A program made the translations under genes and the position numbers. The notes beneath the pieces were generated by a model. The model was not told the DNA's origin, ran no database searches, and saw only the letters and a program-made list of their open reading frames with translations. Below are positions 39,269-48,203 of a DNA stretch of 64,000 bases, piece after piece (the stretch's first letter is position 1; each line of letters opens with the position of its first letter). Source of the DNA: Micromonospora sp. M71_S20 (GTDB taxonomy: Bacteria; Actinomycetota; Actinomycetes; Mycobacteriales; Micromonosporaceae). The stretch spans positions 1,674,001-1,738,000 of the forward strand of contig NZ_RCCV01000001.1 in the NCBI RefSeq assembly GCF_003664255.1. The letters run 5' to 3'.

Positions 39269-40357
39269 ATGGGATCGGGTCGGACGGTGGCGGTCTTCGG
39301 CGCCTACGGGCACACCGGGCGCTTCGTGGTGGCGGAGTTGTGCGCTCGCGGTTTCGTCCCGTTGCTCTGCGGACGCGACGCGGACAAACTGCGGACGCTC
39401 GCGGCGTCCTTTCCGGGGCTCGGCACCCGGCCGGCCTCGGTCGACGATCCGGCCGCACTCGACCGCGCGCTGGCGGGCGCGGCTGCGGTGGTCAACTGTG
39501 CCGGGCCCTTCGCCGTGACCGCCGCGCCCGTGATCGAGGCGGCGCTGCGCGCCGGGATTGCGTACGTGGACGTGGCGGCGGAGGTCGAGGCCAACCTCGA
39601 CACCTTCACGCACTTCGCGGATCGCGCCCGCGCCGCGGGGACGGTGGTGGTCCCCGCGATGGCCTTCTTCGGCGGCCTCGGCGACCTGCTGGTCACCGCG
39701 GCGATGGGCGACTGGACGGCGGCCGACGAGGCGCACGTCGCGTACGGCTTGAGCGGTTGGCACCCCACGGCCGGGACCCGCGCGGCGGGCACGGTCTCCC
39801 GGCGGCGCAGGGACGGCCGGCGCGTCCGCTACCGCGACGGGCGGCTGGAGTACCGCGACGACGCCCCGCCGGCCCTGACGTGGCCCTTCCCCGAGCCGAT
39901 GGGGACCCGGGCCGTGATCGGCGAGTTCACCATGGCCGACGTCGTCACCGTCCCCAGCCACCTGGCCATCCCCGAGGTGTGCACCTACATGACGGTCGAG
40001 GCGGCCGGCGAGCTGGCGGCTCCGGAGACACCGGCGCCGGCCGCCGTCGACGATCGCGGGCGGTCCGCGCAGACCTTCCTCGTCGACGTCGTCGTGCGCT
40101 CCGGCGGCGCGGAACGGCGCGCGGTGGCGGGCGGCCGGGACATCTACGCCGTCAGTGCGCCGCTCGCGGTGGAAGCGGTGCACCGCATCCTCACGGGACG
40201 GACCAGGACGGTCGGTGTCGCTTCCGCCGGCGCCGTCTTCGACGCGCCCGACTTCCTCCGGGCCCTGTCCGCGCACGTCTCGCTCGACCTGCGGCAGTCC
40301 TCCGCGGCCCCGATGACATCATCGGTCCATGCCCGTGATCGAAGTGGTACGCGGTGA
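39269..40357 (+). CDS. Saccharopine-dehydrogenase-like NAD(P)-binding protein
   Basis: A 362-residue protein with an N-terminal Rossmann fold, [12 protein letters not shown] at residues 9-20, and a trans-acting enoyl reductase/saccharopine dehydrogenase-like C-terminal part; [22 protein letters not shown] is typical. The reaction is unknown. GGGGAG 5 nt before the ATG supports the start. The last 29 bases overlap the macrodomain gene in another frame, a strong sign of co-translation. It is divergent from the AraC-type regulator. Confidence 0.85.
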   Translation: MGSGRTVAVFGAYGHTGRFVVAELCARGFVPLLCGRDADKLRTLAASFPGLGTRPASVDDPAALDRALAGAAAVVNCAGPFAVTAAPVIEAALRAGIAYVDVAAEVEANLDTFTHFADRARAAGTVVVPAMAFFGGLGDLLVTAAMGDWTAADEAHVAYGLSGWHPTAGTRAAGTVSRRRRDGRRVRYRDGRLEYRDDAPPALTWPFPEPMGTRAVIGEFTMADVVTVPSHLAIPEVCTYMTVEAAGELAAPETPAPAAVDDRGRSAQTFLVDVVVRSGGAERRAVAGGRDIYAVSAPLAVEAVHRILTGRTRTVGVASAGAVFDAPDFLRALSAHVSLDLRQSSAAPMTSSVHARDRSGTR

Positions 40358-40829
40358 CATCACCCGCGAGGATGTCGACGCCATCGTCAACGCGGCGAAC
40401 GAGTCGCTGCTGGGCGGCGGTGGCGTCGACGGGGCGATCCACCGGGCGGCGGGACCGCGCCTGGCGCAGGCGGGCGCCGCCCTCGCGCCGTGCCGCCCGG
40501 GCGAGGCCGTCGCCACCCCCGCATTCGACCTTGATCCACCCGTACGCCACGTCATCCACACGGTCGGTCCGGTGTGGGAGGGCGGCGGCCACGGCGAGCC
40601 GGAGATCCTTGCCTCGTGCTACCGGCGCAGCCTCCAGGTCGCCGACGAGATCGGCGCCCGCCGCGTCGCCTTCCCCGCCATCGGCACCGGCGTCTACGGG
40701 TACCCGTCCGACCAGGCGGCGACGATCGCGGTCGCGACGATCAGGGCGACACCCACCGCCGTCGAGCACGTCCGCCTGGTCGCGTTCGACGACGCCACGT
40801 ACCGGCTCCTGGCGGCGGCGGAGAGCTGA
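40329..40829 (+). CDS. Macrodomain protein (ADP-ribose binding, MacroD/YmdB-like)
   Basis: A 166-residue single macrodomain. [21 protein letters not shown] at about 17-37 and the phosphate loop [12 protein letters not shown] near 115-126 are the ADP-ribose-binding signatures; the Asn and Asp of the MacroD class are present. Such proteins remove O-acetyl-ADP-ribose or ADP-ribose from proteins. It starts inside the preceding gene, so it is produced with the saccharopine-dehydrogenase-like enzyme. Confidence 0.95.
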   Translation: MPVIEVVRGDITREDVDAIVNAANESLLGGGGVDGAIHRAAGPRLAQAGAALAPCRPGEAVATPAFDLDPPVRHVIHTVGPVWEGGGHGEPEILASCYRRSLQVADEIGARRVAFPAIGTGVYGYPSDQAATIAVATIRATPTAVEHVRLVAFDDATYRLLAAAES

Positions 40830-40937
40830 GCCGGCCGTACGGCCCGAGCCGTCCTCTGTGTACGGGTCGCCTGATCGACCTGCCTGTGCCATGATCTCCG
40901 GTCAATCGGTGCGGGTCGGTCCGATCAGGGAGACACC

Positions 40938-41864
40938 ATGCGGTTGGTCAGGCTCTGTGTCGCCATGCTCGGCGCGTTCGTCCTCGCCCTCACCTCGGCG
41001 GCCCCGGCCTCGGCGGCCACCACGGCGACGTACGACCTCTGGGTCTGGAACGTCGCGGGCTGGGCCATGCACCGGGCCTCGACCACCGACGGCCTCATTC
41101 CAGCCCTCACCGGTTCGATCCGCAGCCGGGGCGCCGACTTCGTCGGCCTCAACGAGCTCTGCTTCCAGCAGTACCAGGCGATCGTCGCCGACCTGAGGGC
41201 CGCCGGATGGCCGCAGGACTCCACCAACTTCGCCCGCTTCGAGCCGTCCCGCGACACGGTCTGCAACGGGCAGGCGTTCGGCAACGCCATCTTCAGCAAG
41301 GCGCCGCTCGGCACGGCGAACCGCTACACGCTGCCCTCGGACGGCAGCGCCGAGCGGCGGACCCTGCTCTGCGCGCCGGTCTCCGCCCGGCCGCACCTGC
41401 GGTTCTGCGCCACGCACATCACGCCGTCGAACACGGTCATCAACGGCACGGCGATCAACGTGCAGCAACTGAACTCGGTACGCAGCCGGCTGGAGACCTT
41501 CGCGGCGAACGGTGACACGGTCCTCATCGCCGGGGACTTCAACGCCCAGCCCCACTACGGCCGACTGGACAACTGGTACGCGCCGAGTCTCAACGTGGCC
41601 AACAACGCCGGCAACACCGGCTTCTACCGGGAGCTGGACGACCTGGACTCCCGCTGCCTCGGCTACGGCGAGGCCACCGTCGCGGACGGCAGCACCGGCG
41701 GGCCGTGCGGCCTCGGCAACAAGATCGACTTGATCTTCGTACGGGAGAACCGGCTCGCGGGCAGCTACACCGCCGACTCGCTGGCCATCCCGACCACCTG
41801 CACGATCGGCGCCTGCTCGGATCACCGCGTGGTGATCGGCACGGTGACGGTCAGCGTCAACTGA
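40938..41864 (+). CDS. Secreted endonuclease/exonuclease/phosphatase-fold protein
   Basis: A 308-residue protein with a signal peptide (to about residue 28, APASA). The EEP fold is shown by WNVAGW, GLNELCF (metal Glu), THITPSN, GDFNAQP and SDHRVV; these carry the catalytic Asp, Asn and His. Nine cysteines in the mature part suggest disulfides. It is probably an extracellular DNase; a phosphodiesterase on lipids is also possible. GGGAG precedes the ATG. Confidence 0.88.
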   Translation: MRLVRLCVAMLGAFVLALTSAAPASAATTATYDLWVWNVAGWAMHRASTTDGLIPALTGSIRSRGADFVGLNELCFQQYQAIVADLRAAGWPQDSTNFARFEPSRDTVCNGQAFGNAIFSKAPLGTANRYTLPSDGSAERRTLLCAPVSARPHLRFCATHITPSNTVINGTAINVQQLNSVRSRLETFAANGDTVLIAGDFNAQPHYGRLDNWYAPSLNVANNAGNTGFYRELDDLDSRCLGYGEATVADGSTGGPCGLGNKIDLIFVRENRLAGSYTADSLAIPTTCTIGACSDHRVVIGTVTVSVN

Positions 41865-41941
41865 CCGACGGTCCGGCCGACCGGTCCGGCGCGCCACGGC
41901 GACTTCGCCCTGCCGCCGTCCGGCGACGAACCGATCCGGTT

Positions 41942-41957
41942 ATGTTGCCGCTAACAT
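41942..41957. promoter_or_regulatory. LacI-type operator-like site 1 upstream of the arabinan genes
   Basis: ATGTTGCCGCTAACAT has ATGTT and AACAT half-sites around a GC-rich centre, close to the LacI-family form ATGTTAGCGCTAACAT. Confidence 0.45.
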
Positions 41958-42035
41958 CCTGGGCCCGACATCGACCGCCTCCACTCATCGAGGCCGGTGG
42001 GCTGATCTCCAGCCCGGGCATGCCTCCTGCACGTC

Positions 42036-42064
42036 TTGACGTGGCTCTGTTGTTAACGTAAACA
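42036..42064 (+). promoter_or_regulatory. Candidate arabinan promoter with overlapping LacI-type operator
   Basis: TTGACG (42036-42041) is a good -35 and TAAACA lies 17 bp later. The second element sits inside TGTTAACGTAAACA (42051-42064), a 12-of-14 palindrome like LacI-family operators, so a repressor would cover the -10. CACGT-N4-ACGTG (42030-42043) overlaps the -35. The region from 41865 to 42198 holds no coding frame. Confidence 0.5.
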
Positions 42065-42198
42065 TTGATGCAAATCGCTGCCTTTGGCTGCCGCCGGAGG
42101 GTGGACGCAGTGGAGCATTCACGCCTCCCGGCTGCCGGTCGTCCGTGGTCGCGACGGGCCCGTCCCGGCCGCCGAACCCGCCCCCGAGAAGGACCGCC

Positions 42199-43722
42199 AT
42201 GATGTCGTCCGCTCCCTCGTCACGAAACCCTTCGCCACGAAGCCCCTCCCTGCGACGCCGGGCCGCGCTCCTCGCCCTGGTCACGACCGTCGCGGCCGCC
42301 GGCGTGGCCGTCACCGTCCGCTCCGCATCGGCGGCCGTGGTGGACACCTCGGCCTGGTACGTACTGACCGCGCGCCACAGCGGCAAGGCCCTTGAGGTGT
42401 ATGACCGTGCCACCACGGACGGCGCGCGAATCGTCCAGTGGCCCCGCAACGACGGGGCCTGGCAGCAGTGGCAGTTCGTCGACGCCGGCGGCGGGTGGTA
42501 CCGCCTGCGCGCCCGGCACAGCGGCAAGGTCCTCGACATCCGTGACTCCGCCACCGCCGACGGCGCCGAGGTCATCCAGTGGGCCGAGCGGAACGCCGCC
42601 AACCAACAGTTCCGGCTCGCCGACTCGGCGGGCGGACACGTCCGACTGATCAACCGCAACAGCGGCAAGGCGCTCGACGTCTGGGAGCACTCCACCGCGG
42701 ACGGCGCACGGGTCAGCCAGTTCACCGACCTCGACGGCGCCAACCAGCAGTGGCAGCTCATCCGCGTGGCGGGCCCCACGCCCACGACTCCACCGGCCGG
42801 CACTCCGGCCCCCACCGCAACCCCGACCACACCGCCGGCGGCGTACCCGATGCCGGGCCGGGTGACCGGCGACGTCGGGGTGCACGATCCCACGATCGTG
42901 CGCCGCGACGACGGCAGTTACCTGTTGGCGCACACCGGGGACAACATCGCGCTGAAGACCTCCCCCGACCGGACCGCGTTCCGTAACGCCGGTGCCGCGT
43001 TCCCCGGGGGCGCGCCGTGGACCACCACGTACACCGGCGGCAGCCGCAATCTGTGGGCACCGGACCTGTCGTACCACGACGGTAGGTACTGGCTGTACTA
43101 CTCGGCCTCGACGTTCGGCTCGAACCGGTCCGCGATCTTCCTGGCGACCAGCCCGACGGGCGCGTCCGGCTCCTGGACCCACCAGGGCCTGGTGATCGAG
43201 TCACGGACCTCGGACAATTTCAACGCGATCGACCCGAACCTGGTCGTGGACTCGGCCGGACGGTGGTGGCTGAGCTTCGGCTCGTTCTGGTCCGGAATCA
43301 AGATGGTCGCGCTGAACCCGAGCACCGGGATGCGGGCCGACAGCACCCTGCACAGCATCGCCGGGCGCGGCGGTGGAGCCATCGAGGCGCCGGTCATCAC
43401 CCGGCGGGGCTCCTACTACTACCTGTGGGTGTCCTTCGACCGCTGCTGCCAGGGAGCGTCGAGCACGTACCGGGTCATGGTGGGCCGTTCCAGCAGCATC
43501 ACCGGCCCGTACCTGGACCGCAACCTCACGCCGATGAACTCGGGCGGCGGCACCCAGGTGCTGGCGGGACACGGCGGCATCCACGGCCCCGGTCACCAGG
43601 CGGTCCTGGCCGACGCCGACGGGGACGTGCTCGTCTACCACTACTACGCCGACAACGGCGCCTCCCTGCTCGGCATCAACCTCATCGGCTACGACGCGGC
43701 CGGCTGGCCGTTCGTGTACTGA
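42199..43722 (+). CDS. Secreted GH43 endo-arabinanase with N-terminal CBM13
   Basis: A 507-residue enzyme. A long signal peptide with LRRRAALLALV (possibly Tat) ends near SASA (residue 46). A ricin-type CBM13 follows (about 48-195: repeats with SGKALEVYDRATTDG, SGKVLDIRDSATADG, SGKALDVWEHSTADG and Q-x-W ends), then a Thr/Pro linker and a GH43 five-blade propeller. HDPTIVRRDDGSYLL (catalytic base Asp), FNAIDPNLVV and GGAIEAPVI (acid Glu) with HGPGHQAVL match endo-alpha-1,5-L-arabinanases. AAGGA precedes the ATG. It cuts arabinan in plant material. Confidence 0.9.
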   Translation: MMSSAPSSRNPSPRSPSLRRRAALLALVTTVAAAGVAVTVRSASAAVVDTSAWYVLTARHSGKALEVYDRATTDGARIVQWPRNDGAWQQWQFVDAGGGWYRLRARHSGKVLDIRDSATADGAEVIQWAERNAANQQFRLADSAGGHVRLINRNSGKALDVWEHSTADGARVSQFTDLDGANQQWQLIRVAGPTPTTPPAGTPAPTATPTTPPAAYPMPGRVTGDVGVHDPTIVRRDDGSYLLAHTGDNIALKTSPDRTAFRNAGAAFPGGAPWTTTYTGGSRNLWAPDLSYHDGRYWLYYSASTFGSNRSAIFLATSPTGASGSWTHQGLVIESRTSDNFNAIDPNLVVDSAGRWWLSFGSFWSGIKMVALNPSTGMRADSTLHSIAGRGGGAIEAPVITRRGSYYYLWVSFDRCCQGASSTYRVMVGRSSSITGPYLDRNLTPMNSGGGTQVLAGHGGIHGPGHQAVLADADGDVLVYHYYADNGASLLGINLIGYDAAGWPFVY

Positions 43723-43740
43723 GCCGGAAGGAGTTCCCTC

Positions 43741-45222
43741 ATGCGCAAGCAACAGCTTCGCGGCGTTCTGGCCGCCGGGGTGGTCACCGTGCTCACGGCC
43801 GTGGGCACCGCCGTCGTGACACCCGAGGCGTCGGCCGCCACGGTCCAGCCCAACGTCCCGTACGTCCTGGTCAACCGGCACAGCGGCAAGGCCCTGGACG
43901 TGTACGACCTGGCCACGAACGACGGCGCCCCGATCAACCAGTACACGCGTAACGACGGCGCCTGGCAGCAGTGGCGGTTCCTCGACTCCGGCGGCGGCTG
44001 GTACCGCCTCCAGTCCGCGCACAGCGGCAAGGTGCTCGACCTGCCCACCGCCGACGACGGCATCCAGCTCGTGCAGAACGCCGACCGTAACGACGCCCGG
44101 CAGCAGTTCCGGCTGGCCGATTCGGCCGGCGGGCAGGTCCGACTGATCAACCGCAACAGCGGCAAGGCGCTGGACGTGTGGGAGTGGTCGACCGCCGACG
44201 GTGCCAAGGTCTCGCAGTACCAGGATCTCGACGGCGCCAACCAGCAGTGGCAGTTGGTCCCCCTGGGCGGCGCGGCACGCACCTTCGCCAACCCGATCAA
44301 ACGCAACGGCCCGGACCCGTGGCTCCAGTACCACAACGGCTCCTACTACCTGGCCACCACGACGTGGAACTCCACCATCACCATGCGGCGCTCCTCGACG
44401 CTGGCCGGGCTCGCCACGGCCGCCGACCAGGTGATCTTCAACCTGTCCGGCCGGCCCAACGGCTGCTGCAACATGTGGGCGCCGGAGTTCCACCTGCTCA
44501 ACGGCCCCAACGGTCCGCGTTGGTACTTCTACTACACCGCCGGACAGAACGTCCCGGACTACAACCCGACCCAGCGGCTGCACGTCCTGGAGTCCGCCGG
44601 CACGGACCCAATGGGCCCGTACACGTTCAAGGCCGACCTGGGCAACGACTGGCAACTCGACGCCAGCGTCCTCCAGGTCAACGGCAGCCTCTACCTGATG
44701 GGCACCTACGGTGGCGACGGCGCCGGGCAGAGCAACTTCATCCAGCGGCTGACCAACCCCTGGACGCTCAGCGGGTCGCGGGCCCGGCTCAGCTCACCCA
44801 CCCTGTCCTGGGAGCGGCAGACCGGCGCGGTGAACGAGGGCCCCGAACCGCTGTACCACAACGGCAGGGTCATGGTCGTGTACTCGGCCTCGGCCTGCTG
44901 GGGTCCCGACTACAAGCTCGGTCTGCTCACGCTGACCGGCAGCGATCCGATGAACCCGACGCACTGGACGAAGAAGTCGACGCCGGTGTTCCAGCGCAGC
45001 GACGCCAACGGCGTCTTCGCCCCCGGCCACAACGGCTTCTTCAAGTCGCCCGACGGCACCGAGGACTGGATCGTCTACCACGCCAACGACTCGGCCGGCG
45101 GCGGCTGCGACATGAACCGCTCCACCCGCGCCCAGAAGTTCACCTGGAACGCCGACGGCACCCCCAACTTCGGCACACCCGTACGGCTCGGCGCGACCCT
45201 GACCGCGCCGTCCGGCGAGTGA
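43741..45222 (+). CDS. Secreted GH43 exo-alpha-L-arabinofuranosidase type with CBM13
   Basis: A 493-residue enzyme. Signal peptide to about residue 33 (EASA), CBM13 (about 38-180) nearly the same as that of the preceding gene, then a GH43 domain of another subfamily without a linker: NGPDPWLQYHNGSYYLATTT, CNMWAPEFHLL, WQLDASVLQ and GAVNEGPEPLYHNGRV hold the catalytic carboxylates. The type resembles exo-1,5-alpha-L-arabinofuranosidases of streptomycetes. It begins 18 nt after the arabinanase stop with GGAAGGAG, so both are one operon that degrades arabinan in sequence. Confidence 0.88.
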   Translation: MRKQQLRGVLAAGVVTVLTAVGTAVVTPEASAATVQPNVPYVLVNRHSGKALDVYDLATNDGAPINQYTRNDGAWQQWRFLDSGGGWYRLQSAHSGKVLDLPTADDGIQLVQNADRNDARQQFRLADSAGGQVRLINRNSGKALDVWEWSTADGAKVSQYQDLDGANQQWQLVPLGGAARTFANPIKRNGPDPWLQYHNGSYYLATTTWNSTITMRRSSTLAGLATAADQVIFNLSGRPNGCCNMWAPEFHLLNGPNGPRWYFYYTAGQNVPDYNPTQRLHVLESAGTDPMGPYTFKADLGNDWQLDASVLQVNGSLYLMGTYGGDGAGQSNFIQRLTNPWTLSGSRARLSSPTLSWERQTGAVNEGPEPLYHNGRVMVVYSASACWGPDYKLGLLTLTGSDPMNPTHWTKKSTPVFQRSDANGVFAPGHNGFFKSPDGTEDWIVYHANDSAGGGCDMNRSTRAQKFTWNADGTPNFGTPVRLGATLTAPSGE

Positions 45223-45360
45223 CCGGCAGACCCACCCGGGACAGCCAACTGGGAGACGGCCTGAGCCCTGCTGGAACAGATCGATGACGGCCTTTCGGTT
45301 GTCGGAACCTTCTGACATCATCCAGCGACATCGTTGAAGATTACGACCGTGGAGGACTGG

Positions 45361-45876
45361 ATGCGTTCCCGCCTGACGAGTCTCCTCAGCGTCGCCCTGC
45401 TGGCGACCGCCGCGTTCCTGGTTCCGGCGTCGCCCGCCGCTGCCGCCCCGTCGTTCCGGACGCCGTTCCCGTGCAACCAGACGTGGTCCGGTCAGACCCG
45501 CACGACGCACAGCCCGCAGTACGCGATCGACTTCAACCGGGCCGGCGACCACGGCATGCCGGTCAAGGCCAGCGCACCGGGCACCGTGGACGTGGTCGCC
45601 AACCTCGGCGACACCAGCTACGGCCGATACGTGCGGATCAACCACGGCAACGGGTACACCACCTACTACGCCCACCTGAGCGGGTTCAACGTCTCGGTCG
45701 GCCAGTCCGTCGGCTACAGCACCACCATCGGGTACGTGGGCAACAGCGGCGGCTCCTCCGGCTCGCACCTGCACTACGAGCAGCGGCTGAACGGCAGCGA
45801 CATCAAGGTGCGGTTCAGCGGCAACCTGGCCCTCTACTACGGGACGCGGAACTACACGCGTACCGCCGGCTGCTGA
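45361..45876 (+). CDS. Secreted M23 family metallopeptidase (second copy)
   Basis: A 171-residue protein; signal peptide to about residue 29 (SPAAAA). The M23 site has His50 and Asp57 (HSPQYAIDF), His105 in YYAHL and the final HLH at 136-138 in GSHLHYE. It has no extra domain. GGAGGA stands 4-5 nt before the ATG. It is shorter than and not closely alike the copy at 36 kb. It ends in a long palindromic terminator. Confidence 0.9.
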   Translation: MRSRLTSLLSVALLATAAFLVPASPAAAAPSFRTPFPCNQTWSGQTRTTHSPQYAIDFNRAGDHGMPVKASAPGTVDVVANLGDTSYGRYVRINHGNGYTTYYAHLSGFNVSVGQSVGYSTTIGYVGNSGGSSGSHLHYEQRLNGSDIKVRFSGNLALYYGTRNYTRTAGC

Positions 45877-45899
45877 TCCGAAGCGGGTGGTCCAATGAT

Positions 45900-45937
45900 C
45901 GAAGGCGGGTTCCCGGTCGACCGGGAACCCGCCTTCG
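45900..45937. terminator. Perfect 38-bp palindrome after the M23 gene
   Basis: Both halves (45900-45918 and 45919-45937; CGAAGGCGGGTTCCCGGTC and its complement) match without mismatch, centred on GTCGAC. It begins 23 nt after the stop and faces a tRNA gene from the other side. Confidence 0.85.
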
Positions 45938-46075
45938 GCCTGCCTCGAACCCCTCGACGCGAACTGGCGGCGAGCCGGTCGGATCGACTGCCGTGCGAGG
46001 TCATCCGGCCTGCCGAGGCTCGTCCTGGTCCCGTGTCGCCTCGGTTGCTGTACTCCGCTACTGCACAAGATCGAA

Positions 46076-46104
46076 AAAGGCCGTCTCCGACTGGCGGAAA
46101 CGGC
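46076..46104 (-). terminator. Rho-independent terminator of tRNA-Ala
   Basis: On the minus strand AGGCCGT pairs with ACGGCCT, with an inner TCCG-CGGA stem, followed directly by TTTTT. It lies 10 nt beyond the tRNA 3' end and is one of the few with a U-tract here. Confidence 0.85.
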
Positions 46105-46114
46105 CTGAACTGGG

Positions 46115-46188
46115 TGGAGTTGAGGGGATTCGAACCCCTGACCCCCTCGATGCGAACGAGGTGCGCTACCGGACTGCGCCACAACCCC
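46115..46188 (-). tRNA. tRNA-Ala (anticodon CGC)
   Basis: 74 nt fold as a cloverleaf. The acceptor GGGGTTG pairs with CAACTCC and contains the G3-U70 pair that specifies alanine. The anticodon loop TTCGCAT reads CGC, and the T arm is AGGGG-TTCGAAT-CCCCT. Discriminator A; CCA is not encoded. A terminator follows. Confidence 0.96.
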
Positions 46189-46292
46189 TCCGCCGGCGGA
46201 CCGGCATCGGTCCCACCCGGCTTTCACCGGGCGGGCCGGCGCCAAGGTTAACAGGTTCACCGCCCCCGCCGCGAATCCACCCCCCGCGCGCC

Positions 46293-46345
46293 GAGATCTT
46301 GGCACGGAACGGCCCCTCCAGGGGGCCGCCAGCCACCAAGATCTC
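46293..46345. repeat. Nested inverted repeat upstream of the methyltransferase gene
   Basis: GAGATCTTGG (46293-46302) pairs with CCAAGATCTC (46336-46345); inside, CGGCCCC pairs with GGGGCCG. Could be a terminator, a cruciform or a dispersed element; it is AT-richer in the outer arms than the surroundings. Confidence 0.55.
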
Positions 46346-46420
46346 AACGAAGGCGCCGAGCCGGCCGGTGGGCGCGAAAATCGGTGGACTTCGCGGGCGT
46401 CGGTGAGAAGCGTGGGGCGC

Positions 46421-47164
46421 ATGCGACAGGAAGACGTCTGGAACGACGACACCGCCCGCCGCTACGACACCCCCGGCACCGGCATGTTCGCCCCCGAGGT
46501 GCTGGGGCCGACCGTGGACCGCCTCGCCGAGCTGGCCGGCGGCGGCGCGGCACTCGAATTCGCCGTCGGCACCGGTCGGGTGGCCGTTCCGCTCGCCGCG
46601 CGCGGGGTGCCGGTCAGCGGCATCGAGCTGTCCCGCCCGATGGTGGAGCAGCTCCGGACGAAGGCGGACGAGGCAGCCATTCCGGTGATGGTCGGGGACA
46701 TGGCGACCGCCACCGTCCCGGGCGAGTTCTCGCTGGTCTACCTCGTCTACAACACGATCTCGAACCTGCTGACCCAGGCCGGGCAGGTGGCCTGCTTCCG
46801 CAACGCCGCCCGCCACCTCGCCCCGGGCGGCCGGTTCGTGATCGAGTTGTGGGTGCCGGAGCTGCGCAAGCTCCCACCGGGCCAGGAGGCGACGGTCTGG
46901 TCGTCCCAGCCGGGGTACATCGGCCTGGACACCTACGACGTGCTGCACCAGCAGGTCGTGTCGCACCACTTCCAGTTCGACGAGAGCACGAACGCCCGAC
47001 TGTTCCGGTCGCCGCACCGCTACATCTGGCCGACGGAGTTGGACCTGATGGGCCAGCTGGCCGGGTTCGAGCTGGAGAGCCGGCACGCGGACTGGTCCGG
47101 CGCCGAGTTCACCGCCGACTCGCGGTCCCACGTGTCCGTCTACCGCCTGCCAACCCCGAACTGA
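46421..47164 (+). CDS. Class I SAM-dependent methyltransferase
   Basis: A 247-residue methyltransferase with motif I LEFAVGTGRVAVPLA near residue 46, then GIELSRPMVEQL and LAPGGRFVIELW (motif for strand 5). The C-terminal part has FRSPHRYIWPTELDLMGQLAGFEL. The methyl acceptor cannot be deduced. ATG chosen; a GTG 18 nt upstream is possible. Confidence 0.85.
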   Translation: MRQEDVWNDDTARRYDTPGTGMFAPEVLGPTVDRLAELAGGGAALEFAVGTGRVAVPLAARGVPVSGIELSRPMVEQLRTKADEAAIPVMVGDMATATVPGEFSLVYLVYNTISNLLTQAGQVACFRNAARHLAPGGRFVIELWVPELRKLPPGQEATVWSSQPGYIGLDTYDVLHQQVVSHHFQFDESTNARLFRSPHRYIWPTELDLMGQLAGFELESRHADWSGAEFTADSRSHVSVYRLPTPN

Positions 47165-47233
47165 CGCACCCCGGGCGCCCGGCCGGGCGAGACCGACCGC
47201 CGGCCACGAACCGACGCGCGGCAGGCCCCCGCG

Positions 47234-48019
47234 TCAGGCCGAGTGGGAGCCGCGGCCGGACTGGTAGGGCCGGCCGCGCAGGCCGCCCGAGCGGCGGTAG
47301 GAGACCGAGCCGCCGTTGGCCGCCGCCGGCAGGTCCGCCGGGCGGTCGAGGCCCATCGCGGCGCGGCGTACCACCTCGCGCTGGGCCGCCAGGCGGCGCT
47401 GCGCCTCGCGGCGGGCCGCCGCCCGGCGGGCCTGCTCCCGCCGCACCTCGGCCTGCCGGGCGGCCAGCCACGCCGCCTCGCGGGCCTGCGCCCGCCGCCG
47501 CCGGCGATCCGCCACCGCCAGCCGCCGCAGGTGTACGACGTACGTGACCAGCAGCGCGGCGGTGACCCCGAAGCTGACCCAGAAGCCGGGGCTGACCACG
47601 ATCACGCCGATGAGCTCGACGAAGTTCAGCAGCAGCAGCGCGGCGAGCACCCGGCGGCGCCGGTAGACGGCGGGGGCGTGCTGTCGGCGGGGCGGCGGCC
47701 GACGGCGGCCCTTGCGGGGAGCCGGCGGCACGGCGCGCAGCCGCTTCGACCGACGGGCGGCGGGGGGCGCGGAGACCGGCACGGAGAGTCCGCCCGTGTT
47801 CGCGTCTTCACTGAGGGTGATGACGAGGCTGCGGGGCGGGTGCACCGGGCGGCGCCCCGGCACAGTGCGGCGCCGCCGGCGGCGCTGGAGCACCCGCGCC
47901 GTCGACTGCGCCCGCTCCGCCACCAGCCGCTCGGTGGCGTCGTACCGGCGAACCAGCGCCGGGGCGAGGGCGAGCAGGCCGGCGGCGGCGAGGACGGCGA
48001 GGAGCACCGAGGTCGGCAC
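47234..48019 (-). CDS. sepX: Actinobacterial division membrane protein GlpR/SepX-like
   Basis: A 261-residue protein with one N-terminal helix (PTSVLLAVLAAAGLLALAPA), a 90-residue basic cytoplasmic region with runs of arginine, two helices near residues 125-180 (VLAALLLLNFVELIGVIVV and SFGVTAALLVTYVVHL) and a long Arg/Ala-rich, probably coiled tail. This build and its place behind galU, moeA-like glp and rimJ match SepX of Streptomyces and GlpR of Corynebacterium, the membrane partner of the gephyrin-like protein Glp in the divisome. The assignment rests on topology and synteny. GGGAGGGG supports the GTG. Confidence 0.7.
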   Translation of the reverse strand: MPTSVLLAVLAAAGLLALAPALVRRYDATERLVAERAQSTARVLQRRRRRRTVPGRRPVHPPRSLVITLSEDANTGGLSVPVSAPPAARRSKRLRAVPPAPRKGRRRPPPRRQHAPAVYRRRRVLAALLLLNFVELIGVIVVSPGFWVSFGVTAALLVTYVVHLRRLAVADRRRRRAQAREAAWLAARQAEVRREQARRAAARREAQRRLAAQREVVRRAAMGLDRPADLPAAANGGSVSYRRSGGLRGRPYQSGRGSHSA

Positions 48020-48203
48020 CCTCACCCCTCCCGTCACCGAATTCGGAGCAACCGCCGCCCGGCCGCAGGATCTTCCACCGATGGTGGTCGGGTGCGCGGA
48101 TCGTACGGGTGGAGCAGCGCTTGCCACAGCTTGCAGTTACTTGAGGTTACGGGCCGTGGACGCGGATGCTGACACGCCGCGCCGATCCCGTGCGTGGGAC
48201 GGC

